A stretch of 50,700 nucleotides of DNA from Pseudomonas sp. GM21 (lineage in GTDB: Bacteria; Pseudomonadota; Gammaproteobacteria; Pseudomonadales; Pseudomonadaceae): positions 1 through 50,700 of the forward strand of contig NZ_AKJS01000127.1 of NCBI RefSeq assembly GCF_000282215.1. The letters are read 5' to 3'. The notes under the pieces are model-generated. The model worked only from the letters and a program-made list of their open reading frames with translations, did no database searches and was not told where the DNA came from. The position numbers were made by a program, and so were the translations under genes. Below are positions 1 to 7,850 of this stretch, piece after piece; position 1 is the stretch's first letter, and the number at the start of each line of letters is the position of its first letter.

Positions 1-112
1 TGCCCGTATCCAGTTCAACCGCCTGGGCGGTCGGCATGGAAGCCGCCAAGATGGCCGAAGCCAGCAAGGTGTAACGCGAAACCGTGAAGCCTTGATTCTT
101 ATTGTTGTGCAT
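1..112 (-). CDS. DUF1302-type exported protein, N-terminal fragment
   Basis: Only the first 37 codons are inside the window; the gene runs off the left edge. The start ATG (112-110, minus strand) has GGAG about 9 bases upstream. The peptide has a polar N-terminus, a hydrophobic run (YTLLASAILAASM) and a cleavage-like AQA followed by VELDTG. A signal peptide followed by E-L/F-D-T-G is how Pseudomonas DUF1302 proteins begin. These are outer-membrane-associated proteins usually paired with DUF1329 genes in lipid or steroid-type catabolic clusters. The family call rests on this short N-terminus and is tentative; an exported protein is well supported. Confidence 0.55.
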   Translation of the reverse strand, partial: MHNNKNQGFTVSRYTLLASAILAASMPTAQAVELDTG

Positions 113-243
113 TGCGTTGTTTCTCCGCCTTTTGTATTTGTTTTAAGCGCAGCAGCCCTCACGCATTCCCTTGTACCAGGGACTTGCGCTTCTCAGGAGT
201 GAGGGCAAATGCCGGTTGGCTTACAGCCAAGTCGGCGCCTGAA

Positions 244-810
244 CTACTGATCCAATTCCAGGATGAGCGCTTCCGCTTCTGGCCAGTGGCCAAATCCTGC
301 AGCTGGATTGAGATGGCCTACTGCGCCAAAATTGCGCAGTTCGGCACCCCAGCCTTGAGCCATGCGAGTGACGGCGTCCAGACTGGCAAGGTGATCATTG
401 GTGCTGCCGGCCACCAGGCTTGGGAACGGCAACGTACCTTTGGGTAGCGGATCCCAGCCATGGGCCCGCAGAGATTCAGAAGTGGGGTAGCCTTGCGGCC
501 AGGTAGCCTCGAGGTCGGGTGGCGCGGCCAGCAGAGCGCCCTTGATCGGACGACTGTGCAACGCTGCCCAGTGCGCGACCATCAGAACACCGGCACTGTG
601 GGCGACCAGAATCACCGGCCCTTCGATCTGCTCCAGTTCGTGCTGAATCGCACGAACCCGTGCAGCGCAGTCGAGCTTGTCGGTTTCCAGCGGCGGAACG
701 CTGCGTACTTTGCAGAGTCTGGCTTCAAGCAATGTCTGCCAATGCTCGGCCACATGCTCACGCAGGCCCGGCACGATCAAAACGGTTGCAACAGTATTCA
801 GTTTGTCCAC
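244..810 (-). CDS. RBBP9/YdeN-family serine hydrolase
   Basis: Small alpha/beta hydrolase of 188 residues, the usual length for the RBBP9 (DUF1234-like) family. The nucleophile elbow is visible as AHSAG near residue 71. The acid lies in the GSTNDH segment near residue 137 and the catalytic histidine in VGHLNPAAGFGHWP near the C-terminus. It is probably a cytosolic esterase or serine hydrolase; the substrate is unknown. It is transcribed leftward toward the DUF1302-type gene, 131 bases away, so the two may be co-transcribed. Two copies of the GCTTTTCATTTCATGACA-like motif lie 90-130 bases upstream of its start, so it may be controlled by the divergent AraC gene (inference). Confidence 0.8.
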   Translation of the reverse strand: MDKLNTVATVLIVPGLREHVAEHWQTLLEARLCKVRSVPPLETDKLDCAARVRAIQHELEQIEGPVILVAHSAGVLMVAHWAALHSRPIKGALLAAPPDLEATWPQGYPTSESLRAHGWDPLPKGTLPFPSLVAGSTNDHLASLDAVTRMAQGWGAELRNFGAVGHLNPAAGFGHWPEAEALILELDQ

Positions 811-898
811 GTCAGCACCTACGCTTTCTCGATGACTCGACTGACTCGTTGGTCAGCGATTTTTGTTGTGTTGACATTAAAGTTCCCCCACCCCCAAC

Positions 899-937
899 GC
901 TTTTCATTGGACGTCAGCCACTTTTCTTTTCATGACA
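899..937 (-). promoter_or_regulatory. Two adjacent candidate AraC-type operator sites
   Basis: GCTTTTCATTGGACGTCA (899-916) and ACTTTTCTTTTCATGACA (920-937) stand in tandem 22 bases apart, two helical turns, upstream of the hydrolase. The second matches the site at 8931-8948 at 15 of 18 positions; the first matches only in its left half. Tandem spacing suits AraC dimers. Function is inferred. Confidence 0.4.
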
Positions 938-1087
938 AATTTCACGGCGCCGACATGAGGTGCCCGCTGGTCGAAAATCACAACGGGTTTGCCCAAGGCC
1001 ACTGTAATCAATACGTGAGCGGTTTTATCTCGATGAGACGGGGCAATTAGAGTCACCACAGGGCGCACGCCGGCGCTTACGCAACAA

Positions 1088-1105
1088 ACTTTCCATTTCA
1101 TGACG
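1088..1105 (-). promoter_or_regulatory. Candidate AraC-type operator site
   Basis: ACTTTCCATTTCATGACG matches the 8931-8948 site at about 14 of 18 positions. It lies some 60 bases before the start of the AraC-family gene at 1164, in the same relative orientation as the other copies. It could serve autoregulation. The 811-1163 interval otherwise holds only this divergent promoter region; no credible gene is visible. Confidence 0.4.
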
Positions 1106-1163
1106 TGCTGGATATAGTCGCCACGCTCATTTCCACCTTAACCGGCCCAGGGAAGACCCACGC

Positions 1164-2198
1164 ATGACCAAGCTTGTTCGCGCAGCTGTCTTGACCAACT
1201 ACCTGGAGGTCACCCAGTACCTGGGATTTAACCCGCGCGATGTACTGGAAGCCAACGGCTTGAGCAGGGCTCAGTTATTAGCACCGGAACATCGGATTCC
1301 CATCGATTCGGCCGTGCGTGTGCTGGAAGATTCAGCCGTCGCCAGTGGCTGCCAGAGCTTCGGCCTGAGCATGGCCGAGTCGCGCCACCTCTCGGACTTC
1401 GGGGTGGTCAGTTTGTTACTCACTCACCAGCGTACGCTGCGAGAGGCCTTTGAGGTCATCGCGCATTACCGTCACTTGATGAATGATTCGCTGGCCATCT
1501 TCATTGAAGAGGCCGGCAAAATGGTGATCATTCGCGAAGAGGTGGTGACCGACACGCCCATGGCCTCCCGGCAAGCCAACGAACTGGCCATCGGCGTGAT
1601 GTTCCGTTTGTGCGCGGCTTTGCTCGGTGCACACTGGAGCCCCTACAGCGTCAATTTCACCCACCAGCCGCCGGACAACCTGCAATTGCATCGCCGCCTG
1701 TTCGGCTGCACGCTGGAGTTCGGCAGCGAGTTCAACGGCATTGTCTGCCCCAATACCAGTCTGGACGCGACCAACCCCCACGCCGACCCGGCCATGGCTC
1801 GTTACGCTCAGGGTTACCTCGACTCGCTGCTGAGTGATGAAGGGCCGTCGTTGCTGTTCGAGGTGCGCAAGGCCATTTACGTGCTGCTGCCCATGGGGCG
1901 CGCCACCATTGAGCAGATCGCCCAGACCCAGGGCATGAACGTACGAACGCTGCAACGTCGCCTCAAAGATGACGGCTGCGCCTTCAACGACCTGATCAAC
2001 GACGTGCGCCGCGATCTGGTCCTGCGTTATCTGGAGAATCCGAATTATTCGCTGGGGCGCATCGCCGACATGCTCGGGTATTCCATGGCGAGCTCCTTCA
2101 CACGCTGGTTCATCACCCAGTTCGGCATGCCACCCGCCACTTGGCGCGCACAAAAGCAAACGCCCTCAAAACCGCTCTCCGACGCCAAGGAATACTGA
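1164..2198 (+). CDS. AraC-family regulator with OruR/ArgR-type ligand domain
   Basis: The 344-residue protein has the layout of AraC regulators with the PF12625 'arabinose-binding' domain. An N-terminal sensor (about 15-200) contains the family-typical SFGLSMAESRHLSDFG segment. The C-terminal double helix-turn-helix (about 235-335) includes NVRTLQRRLKDDG and IADMLGYSMASSFTRWF. The start ATG follows CAGGGAAGACCCACGC, a weak but usable site. It stands between two leftward units, the hydrolase/DUF1302 genes and the catabolic operon ending at 2444, so it is probably their regulator. A repeated motif (899-937, 1088-1105, 8931-8948) is its best candidate operator. The ligand is unknown. Confidence 0.88.
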   Translation: MTKLVRAAVLTNYLEVTQYLGFNPRDVLEANGLSRAQLLAPEHRIPIDSAVRVLEDSAVASGCQSFGLSMAESRHLSDFGVVSLLLTHQRTLREAFEVIAHYRHLMNDSLAIFIEEAGKMVIIREEVVTDTPMASRQANELAIGVMFRLCAALLGAHWSPYSVNFTHQPPDNLQLHRRLFGCTLEFGSEFNGIVCPNTSLDATNPHADPAMARYAQGYLDSLLSDEGPSLLFEVRKAIYVLLPMGRATIEQIAQTQGMNVRTLQRRLKDDGCAFNDLINDVRRDLVLRYLENPNYSLGRIADMLGYSMASSFTRWFITQFGMPPATWRAQKQTPSKPLSDAKEY

Positions 2199-2319
2199 GC
2201 GAGCCGTACCAGCACCCTCCCCCCCTGAATGTACCGCCCACCCGAGCGCAACCCTGAATATGGGGCTGGCGCCGGGAGGCATCCTTCAAGTCGTGACTTT
2301 GGTTCAGAATCCGAAACAT

Positions 2320-2351
2320 AAAAAACGGCGACTGCTTGTACAGTCGCCGCA
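2320..2351 (-). terminator. Intrinsic terminator of the leftward catabolic operon
   Basis: Perfect 9-base inverted repeat CGGCGACTG (2326-2334) and CAGTCGCCG (2341-2349) with a 6-base loop. Read on the minus strand it is followed by TTTTT (2325-2321). It sits about 95 bases after the stop of the YeiH-type gene and separates this operon from the convergent AraC gene. Confidence 0.85.
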
Positions 2352-2443
2352 AAAAGCCGGTGTTTGTGACACCGACCGAGGCCCGCAAAGCGCTGAGGAG
2401 TCAAACGCAATGCGGCCCTGCTGTAAACGGATTCAGGTCCGGC

Positions 2444-3454
2444 TTAGAACATCCAGCGCAGCATCAGCAGGACCAGGACGACGAGGAACACCGTCTCCCC
2501 CACCATCAGGAGGATGGGCTTGATGCCTACGGAGGCCAGTTCCTTGAGTTGAGTCTTCATGCCCAGGGCACTGATGGACACCACCAGGCACCAGCGCGAC
2601 AGTTCATTGACCGTGCCTTGCACCGCTGGCACCACCCAGCCTGTGCTGTTGATGCACGCCAGCAGCAGAAAACCGACGGCGAACCACGGCAGCAGAGGCG
2701 GTCGCTTGCCTCCGGTCTCGACGCCTTGCATACGCGTCACCATGGCCGCACAGACGATCACCGGCAGGAGCATCGCAACCCGCATCAGCTTGACCACCGT
2801 AGCCGTATCACCGGTTTCGGTCGACATGCTGTAACCGGCACCGACCACTTGGGCTACATCGTGGATGGTGGCGCCGAGGAATATTCCCGCCATTTGCGGT
2901 GACAATGAAAACCAGTTGGCAATCATTGGATAAACGATCATTGCCATGGTCGACAGCGCCGACACACCAATGACGGTAAACAGTGTGGCGCGTTCTTTCT
3001 GCGGATGATTAGGCAATGCCGCAGCCAGCGCCAAAGCAGCGGAAGCGCCGCAGATCGCCGTCGCGCCACCGGTGAGCATGCCGAACAAACGCTGGAAACC
3101 CAGCAGCTTGGCCGCGATCACCGAAACGCCAATGGTCACCACCACCAGAGTCACCACCAGCACTACCGGCTTCCAGCCCAGCGCGGCAATCTGCTCAAGG
3201 GTGATACGCATACCCAGCAAGGCCACGCCGATGCGCAACACGGTGCGCGCCGTAAATTCGATGCCGGCCTTGCAGACACCCTCTCCCGCCAGGAAGTTCA
3301 GGGCCATGCCCAGCAGCAAGGCAAACAGCATCACCGGCGCTTTGTAGTGCTCGGACAAAAAAGTAGCGGCTGCCGCCACGATCAGACTGACGATAAATCC
3401 CGGTGCCAGTTCGCGTGTTCGGCTATGGATACGGGAAAGAGCGATGGCGCTCAT
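2444..3454 (-). CDS. YeiH-family putative sulfate/sulfite exporter
   Basis: A 336-residue, highly hydrophobic protein with about ten membrane segments. The segment TARTVLRIGVALLGMRITLEQIAALG and the motif GGATAICGASAALAL are characteristic of the YeiH/YadS family (PF03601), annotated as putative sulfate exporters. It is the last gene of the leftward operon. Its start overlaps the Rieske gene's stop by four bases (ATGA), implying translational coupling. Next to a TauD-type dioxygenase, a sulfur oxyanion exporter would be useful if the substrate carries a sulfonate; that link is inference. Family membership is firm, substrate is not. Confidence 0.85.
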   Translation of the reverse strand: MSAIALSRIHSRTRELAPGFIVSLIVAAAATFLSEHYKAPVMLFALLLGMALNFLAGEGVCKAGIEFTARTVLRIGVALLGMRITLEQIAALGWKPVVLVVTLVVVTIGVSVIAAKLLGFQRLFGMLTGGATAICGASAALALAAALPNHPQKERATLFTVIGVSALSTMAMIVYPMIANWFSLSPQMAGIFLGATIHDVAQVVGAGYSMSTETGDTATVVKLMRVAMLLPVIVCAAMVTRMQGVETGGKRPPLLPWFAVGFLLLACINSTGWVVPAVQGTVNELSRWCLVVSISALGMKTQLKELASVGIKPILLMVGETVFLVVLVLLMLRWMF

Positions 3455-3777
3455 GGCGCGGACTCCTCAGAAGCAATAACGATAAAGGCCTGGTCGTCGA
3501 CAACTTCGACCGGGTAGTTGATGACCTTGAGCTGGGTGGAATTGAGCAAGTAGCCGCTGCGCAGATCGAACCGCAGACCATGAGCGCAGCATTGAATCAC
3601 CCGACCCTCAAGACGCCCGCCACAGAGCGAGGCGCCCTGATGCGGACAACTGTCATCGATGGCAAACAACTCGCCCTCGACGTTGAACAACGCCAGGCTT
3701 TTGTTCTCGAACTCAAACAGTGCACGACCGCCCGCCTGCGGGAGTTTTCCCGTGGGCACGGGGACACGACGCGTCAT
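3451..3777 (-). CDS. Rieske [2Fe-2S] ferredoxin
   Basis: A small soluble Rieske protein of 108 residues. The two cluster-binding boxes are visible as CPHQGASL (C-x-H) and CCAHGLRFD (C-x2-H) about 18 residues apart, in the right order for a 2Cys-2His cluster. There is no membrane anchor or signal peptide, so it is cytosolic. Such proteins carry electrons to oxygenases or act as nitrite-reductase-like small subunits. No Rieske oxygenase alpha subunit is nearby, so its partner is unclear; the flanking oxidoreductase and dioxygenase genes are the obvious candidates. It overlaps both neighbours by four bases. Confidence 0.88.
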   Translation of the reverse strand: MTRRVPVPTGKLPQAGGRALFEFENKSLALFNVEGELFAIDDSCPHQGASLCGGRLEGRVIQCCAHGLRFDLRSGYLLNSTQLKVINYPVEVVDDQAFIVIASEESAP

Positions 3778-4436
3778 GACGAGGACCGCACGCGCTGGCG
3801 CTCCAAGGCTTCGTACATGGTGCCCAGCAGCACCTCGGCAGGCTGCGCGCCGGTCATCGTTAATTGGCCGTCAAACTGAAAACTTGGCACGCCGCTGGAG
3901 GCCCCTATCTCGTTACCGACAAACGGACCGGATTCGTCTTTCAAGTAATCCCTCACCGCATCAGCGTCATAACCGCACGATTGGGCGATGGCGATCAAGG
4001 TCTCGCGGCTACCCAGGTCCTCGCCGTTCTGGAAGTACGCCGCGAACAGTCGCTCAAGCAACAGATCGCGCTGAGCCGAACTGCCTCGTGAGTTGGCGTG
4101 CGCCAACAGGCGATGGGCATCAGCGGTATTAGGCATCGTGGCAATGCGACTCAAGTCGATGGCCACCCCTACCGCCTGTGCGGCCCGCTGCACCTGGCCC
4201 TGACGCATCGCCACCGCTTCGGCACTGCCCAGACGGTTGAGGTAGAACTCGGCGAACGGTTCGCCCTGTACCGGCAGGTGCGGGAGCAACTGCACCCCAT
4301 GCCACACCGTGGTCACCAGCACATCCGGTTGCTGCGAGCGCAGCAACTCCAGAGCGCGCTCCAGTTGGCGTTTTCCGATCAAGCACCAGGGGCAGATAAA
4401 ATCGAAAAACACATCGATACGCAAACGACCACTCAC
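3774..4436 (-). CDS. DsbA-family oxidoreductase / 2-hydroxychromene-2-carboxylate isomerase-like
   Basis: The 220-residue thioredoxin-fold protein starts with FDFICPWCLIGKRQLERAL, the CPWC redox motif at about residues 15-18 followed by the family's IGK. This is typical of the cytoplasmic FrnE/HCCA-isomerase-like DsbA proteins (PF01323), many of which use glutathione or act on ring-cleavage products. No signal peptide is present, so it is not a periplasmic disulfide enzyme. It overlaps the MFS gene stop and the Rieske gene start by four bases each, placing it firmly in the operon. The exact reaction is unknown. Confidence 0.85.
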   Translation of the reverse strand: MSGRLRIDVFFDFICPWCLIGKRQLERALELLRSQQPDVLVTTVWHGVQLLPHLPVQGEPFAEFYLNRLGSAEAVAMRQGQVQRAAQAVGVAIDLSRIATMPNTADAHRLLAHANSRGSSAQRDLLLERLFAAYFQNGEDLGSRETLIAIAQSCGYDADAVRDYLKDESGPFVGNEIGASSGVPSFQFDGQLTMTGAQPAEVLLGTMYEALERQRVRSSS

Positions 4437-5761
4437 ACCTTCACCTCTACAGCTTTACTGACCGAATCGTTGACACTCTCACCCGCCAGCCGGGCGATAT
4501 CCTTGTGGTAATGGCACTTGGCAAAAAAGAACACCGCCGCTGCCGCAATACTCACCAGCGGTACTAGCTGGAAGGCCGCCTGCAAGCCGATCATGTCGGA
4601 CACCTTGCCGGTAATGAACGGGCCAGGCGCCAGGCCGAGCAAGTTGTTGGCCAGGGTCAGCGTGGCAAACGCCGTACCGTGCACCGAATAGTGAGTCAGG
4701 TTGGCTACCATCGCCCCGGCAGGTCCGGTGGTGCCGGCGGCAATCAACATACCCAGGCAAATCAACAGCAATTGCGCAGGTCCTGGCGGCAAGGCGAACG
4801 CCGCCGAAAGCAGCAGGCAACTGCCCAGGCAATAAGCGATGGCCAGCGCGACCTTGCGCTCGGCCGATTGACGACACATGCGATCGCTGAGCATGCCGCA
4901 CAGGATCATCCCGGCGCCGCTGCACAGGACGATGATCGCCGCAACACCGCCAGCCTTGCCCGGCGCCATCTCGTAATAGCGATTGAGGTAGCTTGGCATC
5001 CACACGATCACGGTGCCGCCAACGAACAGTTGCAAACCACTGCCGATGTAAGCCGCAATCACCGAAGGGCTGGAGCACAATGTGCGCAATGGACGCTTGA
5101 CCGCCGCGCTGACTTTTTTGCCGGCCTGCGCCGCACGCTGAGGCGCAATGCGTGCTTCCTTGACAATGATCGGGTACAACACCGCCAGCACCAGACCAAA
5201 CAGGGCCATGCCGGCAAACGACCAGCGCCAGCCGAGCTTGGCCGCAATAGCACCGCCCAAGGCCATGCCCAAAACCGAGCCAAACATACCGCCGGCCATA
5301 AAGGCACTGGCCAGCGTTGCACGCATGTGTTTCGGAAACACCGAAATCACCACGGCAATACCGACGCTGCCATAGGCAGCCTCACCGACACCCACCATGA
5401 AGCGGGCAATAAACATTTGCTGGTAGTCCTGCGCCAATGCGCAGCCCAGCGTGGCGATACTCCACAACAGCGCCATCAGCGCCAGACTTTTAACCCGACC
5501 GAAGCGGTCAGCCATCAATGACAATGGAAAGGTCAGCAAGCCGACCATCAACGCCACGATGCCGCTGAGCAAACCGAGTTGGCTGTCAGTCAGGGCCCAC
5601 TCGCCCTTGAGCAACGGAAATACTGCGTTCAGCACTTGGCGGGACATGTAATCGGAAATCAACAAACCGAACGTCAGTGCGAAGACGATCCAGGCGTATT
5701 TGCGCGCAACACTGACACCATTGGAGTCATCATCGTCGGCGGCAATTGGGTGAAAGGCCAT
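4433..5761 (-). CDS. MFS transporter, catabolic operon
   Basis: A 442-residue, 12-helix major facilitator. The start is set at the ATG 5761-5759 because AGGAGG lies 4 bases upstream; an in-frame ATG further upstream (5830) lacks such a site. The loop 2-3 signature is visible as ADRFGRVKSL and a mirrored one as SDRMCRQSAERK after helix 8. The layout resembles organic-acid/aromatic-acid symporters. It probably brings in the compound degraded by the operon (inference). It is separated from the upstream BKACE gene by 92 bases containing a strong hairpin, and overlaps the DsbA-like gene downstream. Confidence 0.88.
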   Translation of the reverse strand: MAFHPIAADDDDSNGVSVARKYAWIVFALTFGLLISDYMSRQVLNAVFPLLKGEWALTDSQLGLLSGIVALMVGLLTFPLSLMADRFGRVKSLALMALLWSIATLGCALAQDYQQMFIARFMVGVGEAAYGSVGIAVVISVFPKHMRATLASAFMAGGMFGSVLGMALGGAIAAKLGWRWSFAGMALFGLVLAVLYPIIVKEARIAPQRAAQAGKKVSAAVKRPLRTLCSSPSVIAAYIGSGLQLFVGGTVIVWMPSYLNRYYEMAPGKAGGVAAIIVLCSGAGMILCGMLSDRMCRQSAERKVALAIAYCLGSCLLLSAAFALPPGPAQLLLICLGMLIAAGTTGPAGAMVANLTHYSVHGTAFATLTLANNLLGLAPGPFITGKVSDMIGLQAAFQLVPLVSIAAAAVFFFAKCHYHKDIARLAGESVNDSVSKAVEVKV

Positions 5762-5808
5762 GCAGCCTCCTCGAAACTTTGCTTTATTGTTGTTATCGAG
5801 CGAATTGC

Positions 5809-5849
5809 AAAACAGCGAGCGAGAGGTCATCGACCTCCCGCCCTCGCTG
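5809..5849 (-). terminator. Hairpin with T-tract between BKACE and MFS genes
   Basis: Nested inverted repeats: CAGCGAG (5813-5819) with CTCGCTG (5843-5849), and inside them GAGGTC (5823-5828) with GACCTC (5832-5837). On the minus strand the structure ends in TTTT (5812-5809). It could be a partial terminator or attenuator that lowers expression of the MFS and later genes relative to the enzymes. Confidence 0.5.
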
Positions 5850-5853
5850 CCGG

Positions 5854-6906
5854 TCAGCCGCGTTGCGGCACACCTTTCTGCCCAGCCTTGCGGTTGGGGG
5901 CCATGCCGTTGGCCAACAGGGTTTCTTCGATAGTTTCGTACTTCTCACCAATGCGATAGATCGCGCGGGCTTCTTTGCCGGTGGCGATTTCGCGACCCAG
6001 CTCGTGAGCGATGCGCACGGTTTGCTGGATCTGTGCAACCGAACCAAAACGGTCGCCCTTGTGATCAATGATGGTGTCTTCATTGCCCACACGCGGGTGC
6101 ATACCCATGGCCATCGCCATGGTGTTGAACGGCAGCACGTTCTTGAGCAGCGACTCGGACGTCAGGGTGCAGCCGTCTGGTACGCGGTGGATGAAGTTGA
6201 AGAAGTTGAACGGATTAGGACCGTCGAAACCGCCACCGATTCCGATCCAGGTCAGGTTCAATGGACCTTTGTACAGACCCTTGCGCACCATACGCTGCAG
6301 AGTTTCCAAAGCGTGCATGCCGGTCAGCTGGAAGTGCGGCTGGATGTCATTGTCCATCAGACGCTTAAGGTGCTCGATAACCCAGGCCGGGCCGGCCGGT
6401 ACGGTCATTTCGCTGTAGGCAGCCTGATAGGCAGGGTTGGCCAGGGAAGTGCCTTCCAGGTATTCCGGATACAGCAGTTCCATGATGTTCATCTGGGTGG
6501 TGTTGATCGCCACCGTGACCTGATCCGGTTTTGGCGTCAGCTCGGCCAGCATGTGGCGGGTATCGTCGGACAACCACAGCGCGGCTTCACCATCGCTTTC
6601 AGGTGCGAAGGAAATCGAACCGCCGACCTGGATAATCATGTCCGGCACTGCTTCACGCACGCCGCCAATCAATTCGTTGAACTTGGACAGACGCTTGGAA
6701 CCCTTGCCGTCCAGTTCACGCACGTGCAGGTGCAGAACCGTGGCGCCGGCTTCATAGCACTCGACCGCTTTCTGGACTTGCTCGTCCATGGTCAGCGGGA
6801 TGTCTTCCGGGAAATCTTCCGGCATCCACTCAGGGCCGTAAGGGGCCACGGTGATGACCACTTTTTCCATGTTTTCCGGGTGCAGGGAATCGTCGAAGAA
6901 TTGCAT
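5854..6906 (-). CDS. Beta-keto acid cleavage enzyme (BKACE, DUF849)
   Basis: A 350-residue TIM-barrel protein of the 3-keto-5-aminohexanoate cleavage enzyme family (PF05853). Visible marks are the N-terminal KVVITVAPYGPE strand, the metal-binding pair in HLHVREL near residue 80, IIQVGGS, and GMHPRVGNEDT near the C-terminus. The family condenses a beta-keto acid with acetyl-CoA and cleaves it to acetoacetate plus a new acyl-CoA, using a divalent metal. Different members act on dehydrocarnitine, 3-keto-5-aminohexanoate, beta-ketoadipate-like and other acids, so the substrate cannot be read from sequence alone. GGAG lies upstream of the ATG. It follows the dioxygenase gene by 82 bases. Confidence 0.9.
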   Translation of the reverse strand: MQFFDDSLHPENMEKVVITVAPYGPEWMPEDFPEDIPLTMDEQVQKAVECYEAGATVLHLHVRELDGKGSKRLSKFNELIGGVREAVPDMIIQVGGSISFAPESDGEAALWLSDDTRHMLAELTPKPDQVTVAINTTQMNIMELLYPEYLEGTSLANPAYQAAYSEMTVPAGPAWVIEHLKRLMDNDIQPHFQLTGMHALETLQRMVRKGLYKGPLNLTWIGIGGGFDGPNPFNFFNFIHRVPDGCTLTSESLLKNVLPFNTMAMAMGMHPRVGNEDTIIDHKGDRFGSVAQIQQTVRIAHELGREIATGKEARAIYRIGEKYETIEETLLANGMAPNRKAGQKGVPQRG

Positions 6907-6932
6907 GAGTTACTCCAATTTTTATGGTTGTC

Positions 6933-6958
6933 CGCCTGCCGGTCATGCCTGGCAGGCG
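6933..6958. other. Intercistronic hairpin before the BKACE gene
   Basis: Perfect 8-base inverted repeat CGCCTGCC (6933-6940) and GGCAGGCG (6951-6958) with a 10-base loop, between the dioxygenase and BKACE genes. No T-tract follows on the minus strand, so it is more likely an mRNA-stability or processing hairpin than a terminator. Confidence 0.5.
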
Positions 6959-6988
6959 ACTCTACGAGTGCTAATACAGGGGGTTCGA

Positions 6989-7837
6989 TCAGAACGTCTT
7001 GTCACCGATAATCCCGGCACGTTCCATCTTGCGATGGCACGGCGGGTAATCCATGACCGCGTAATGCTGGGTACTGCGGTTGTCCCAGATCGCGATGCTG
7101 TTTGGTTTCCAGCGCCAGCGCACTTGATACTCAGGGATGTACGCCTGGCTGATCAGGTAGCGCAGCAACTCGCCCGCACCAGGGTTTGCGTCCTGGCCGA
7201 AACGCACCCGGTCAGGGGTGTGGTAGTTGCTGAAGTGGGTGGTGAAGGCGTTGACGAACAGCACCTTTTCACCGGTTTCCGGGTGAGTACGCACCACCGG
7301 GTGCTCGGCATCCGGGTACATCGCCTTGAGCGCCAGACGTTTCTCGATCGGCATGGCCGCACCGAAGCTCGCTTCGATGCTGTGGCGGGCACGCAGATCG
7401 GCAATCTTGACCTTTACGTCTTCAGGCAAGTTCGCATAGGCCTGGACCATGTTGGTCCACATGGTGTCGCCGCCCACAGGCGGGCACTCCACGCAACGCA
7501 GTACACAACCCATCGGCGGGGCTTCGCGCCAGGTGGCGTCGGTGTGCCAGGCGTTCTCGTAGCGGTCCATCGGCTGGTCCGGATTCTTGTAGATGCGCAC
7601 CAGTCCTGGATGGTCCGGGTCGCTGCCGGCCACCGGGTGATCCTCCAGCTCGCCGAAACGACGGGCGAAGGCCACGTGGTCGGCGCGGCTGATGTCCTGA
7701 TCACGCAGGAACACCACCCGGTGCTTGAGCAACTGGGCACGAATCTCGGCAAACAGACCGTCGTCATGCACCGCGTCGGCGAGGTTGACGCCGATCAGTT
7801 CGGCGCCGATGTTGTAGGTCAATTGTTCGACTTTCAT
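6989..7837 (-). CDS. TauD/TfdA-family Fe(II)/2-oxoglutarate dioxygenase
   Basis: A 282-residue protein starting at the ATG 7837-7835, preceded by AAGGAG at the right spacing. The iron facial triad is visible: H-x-D in AWHTDATW near residue 100 and the distal histidine in STQHYAVMDY near residue 260. The 2-oxoglutarate-binding arginine is in RKMERAGI. TauD-type enzymes hydroxylate their substrate next to a sulfonate, ether, amine or similar group, releasing it (for taurine, as sulfite plus aldehyde). It lacks the extra N-terminal domain of gamma-butyrobetaine hydroxylases. It follows the quinone oxidoreductase gene by 13 bases. Substrate unknown. Confidence 0.92.
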   Translation of the reverse strand: MKVEQLTYNIGAELIGVNLADAVHDDGLFAEIRAQLLKHRVVFLRDQDISRADHVAFARRFGELEDHPVAGSDPDHPGLVRIYKNPDQPMDRYENAWHTDATWREAPPMGCVLRCVECPPVGGDTMWTNMVQAYANLPEDVKVKIADLRARHSIEASFGAAMPIEKRLALKAMYPDAEHPVVRTHPETGEKVLFVNAFTTHFSNYHTPDRVRFGQDANPGAGELLRYLISQAYIPEYQVRWRWKPNSIAIWDNRSTQHYAVMDYPPCHRKMERAGIIGDKTF

Positions 7838-7850
7838 GACTGGCCGCTCC

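Noticed and set aside
904..1101. 65-codon minus-strand frame in the hydrolase/AraC gap
   Set aside because: No ribosome site or recognisable protein features; it contains the operator-like motif copies, so promoter DNA is the better reading.
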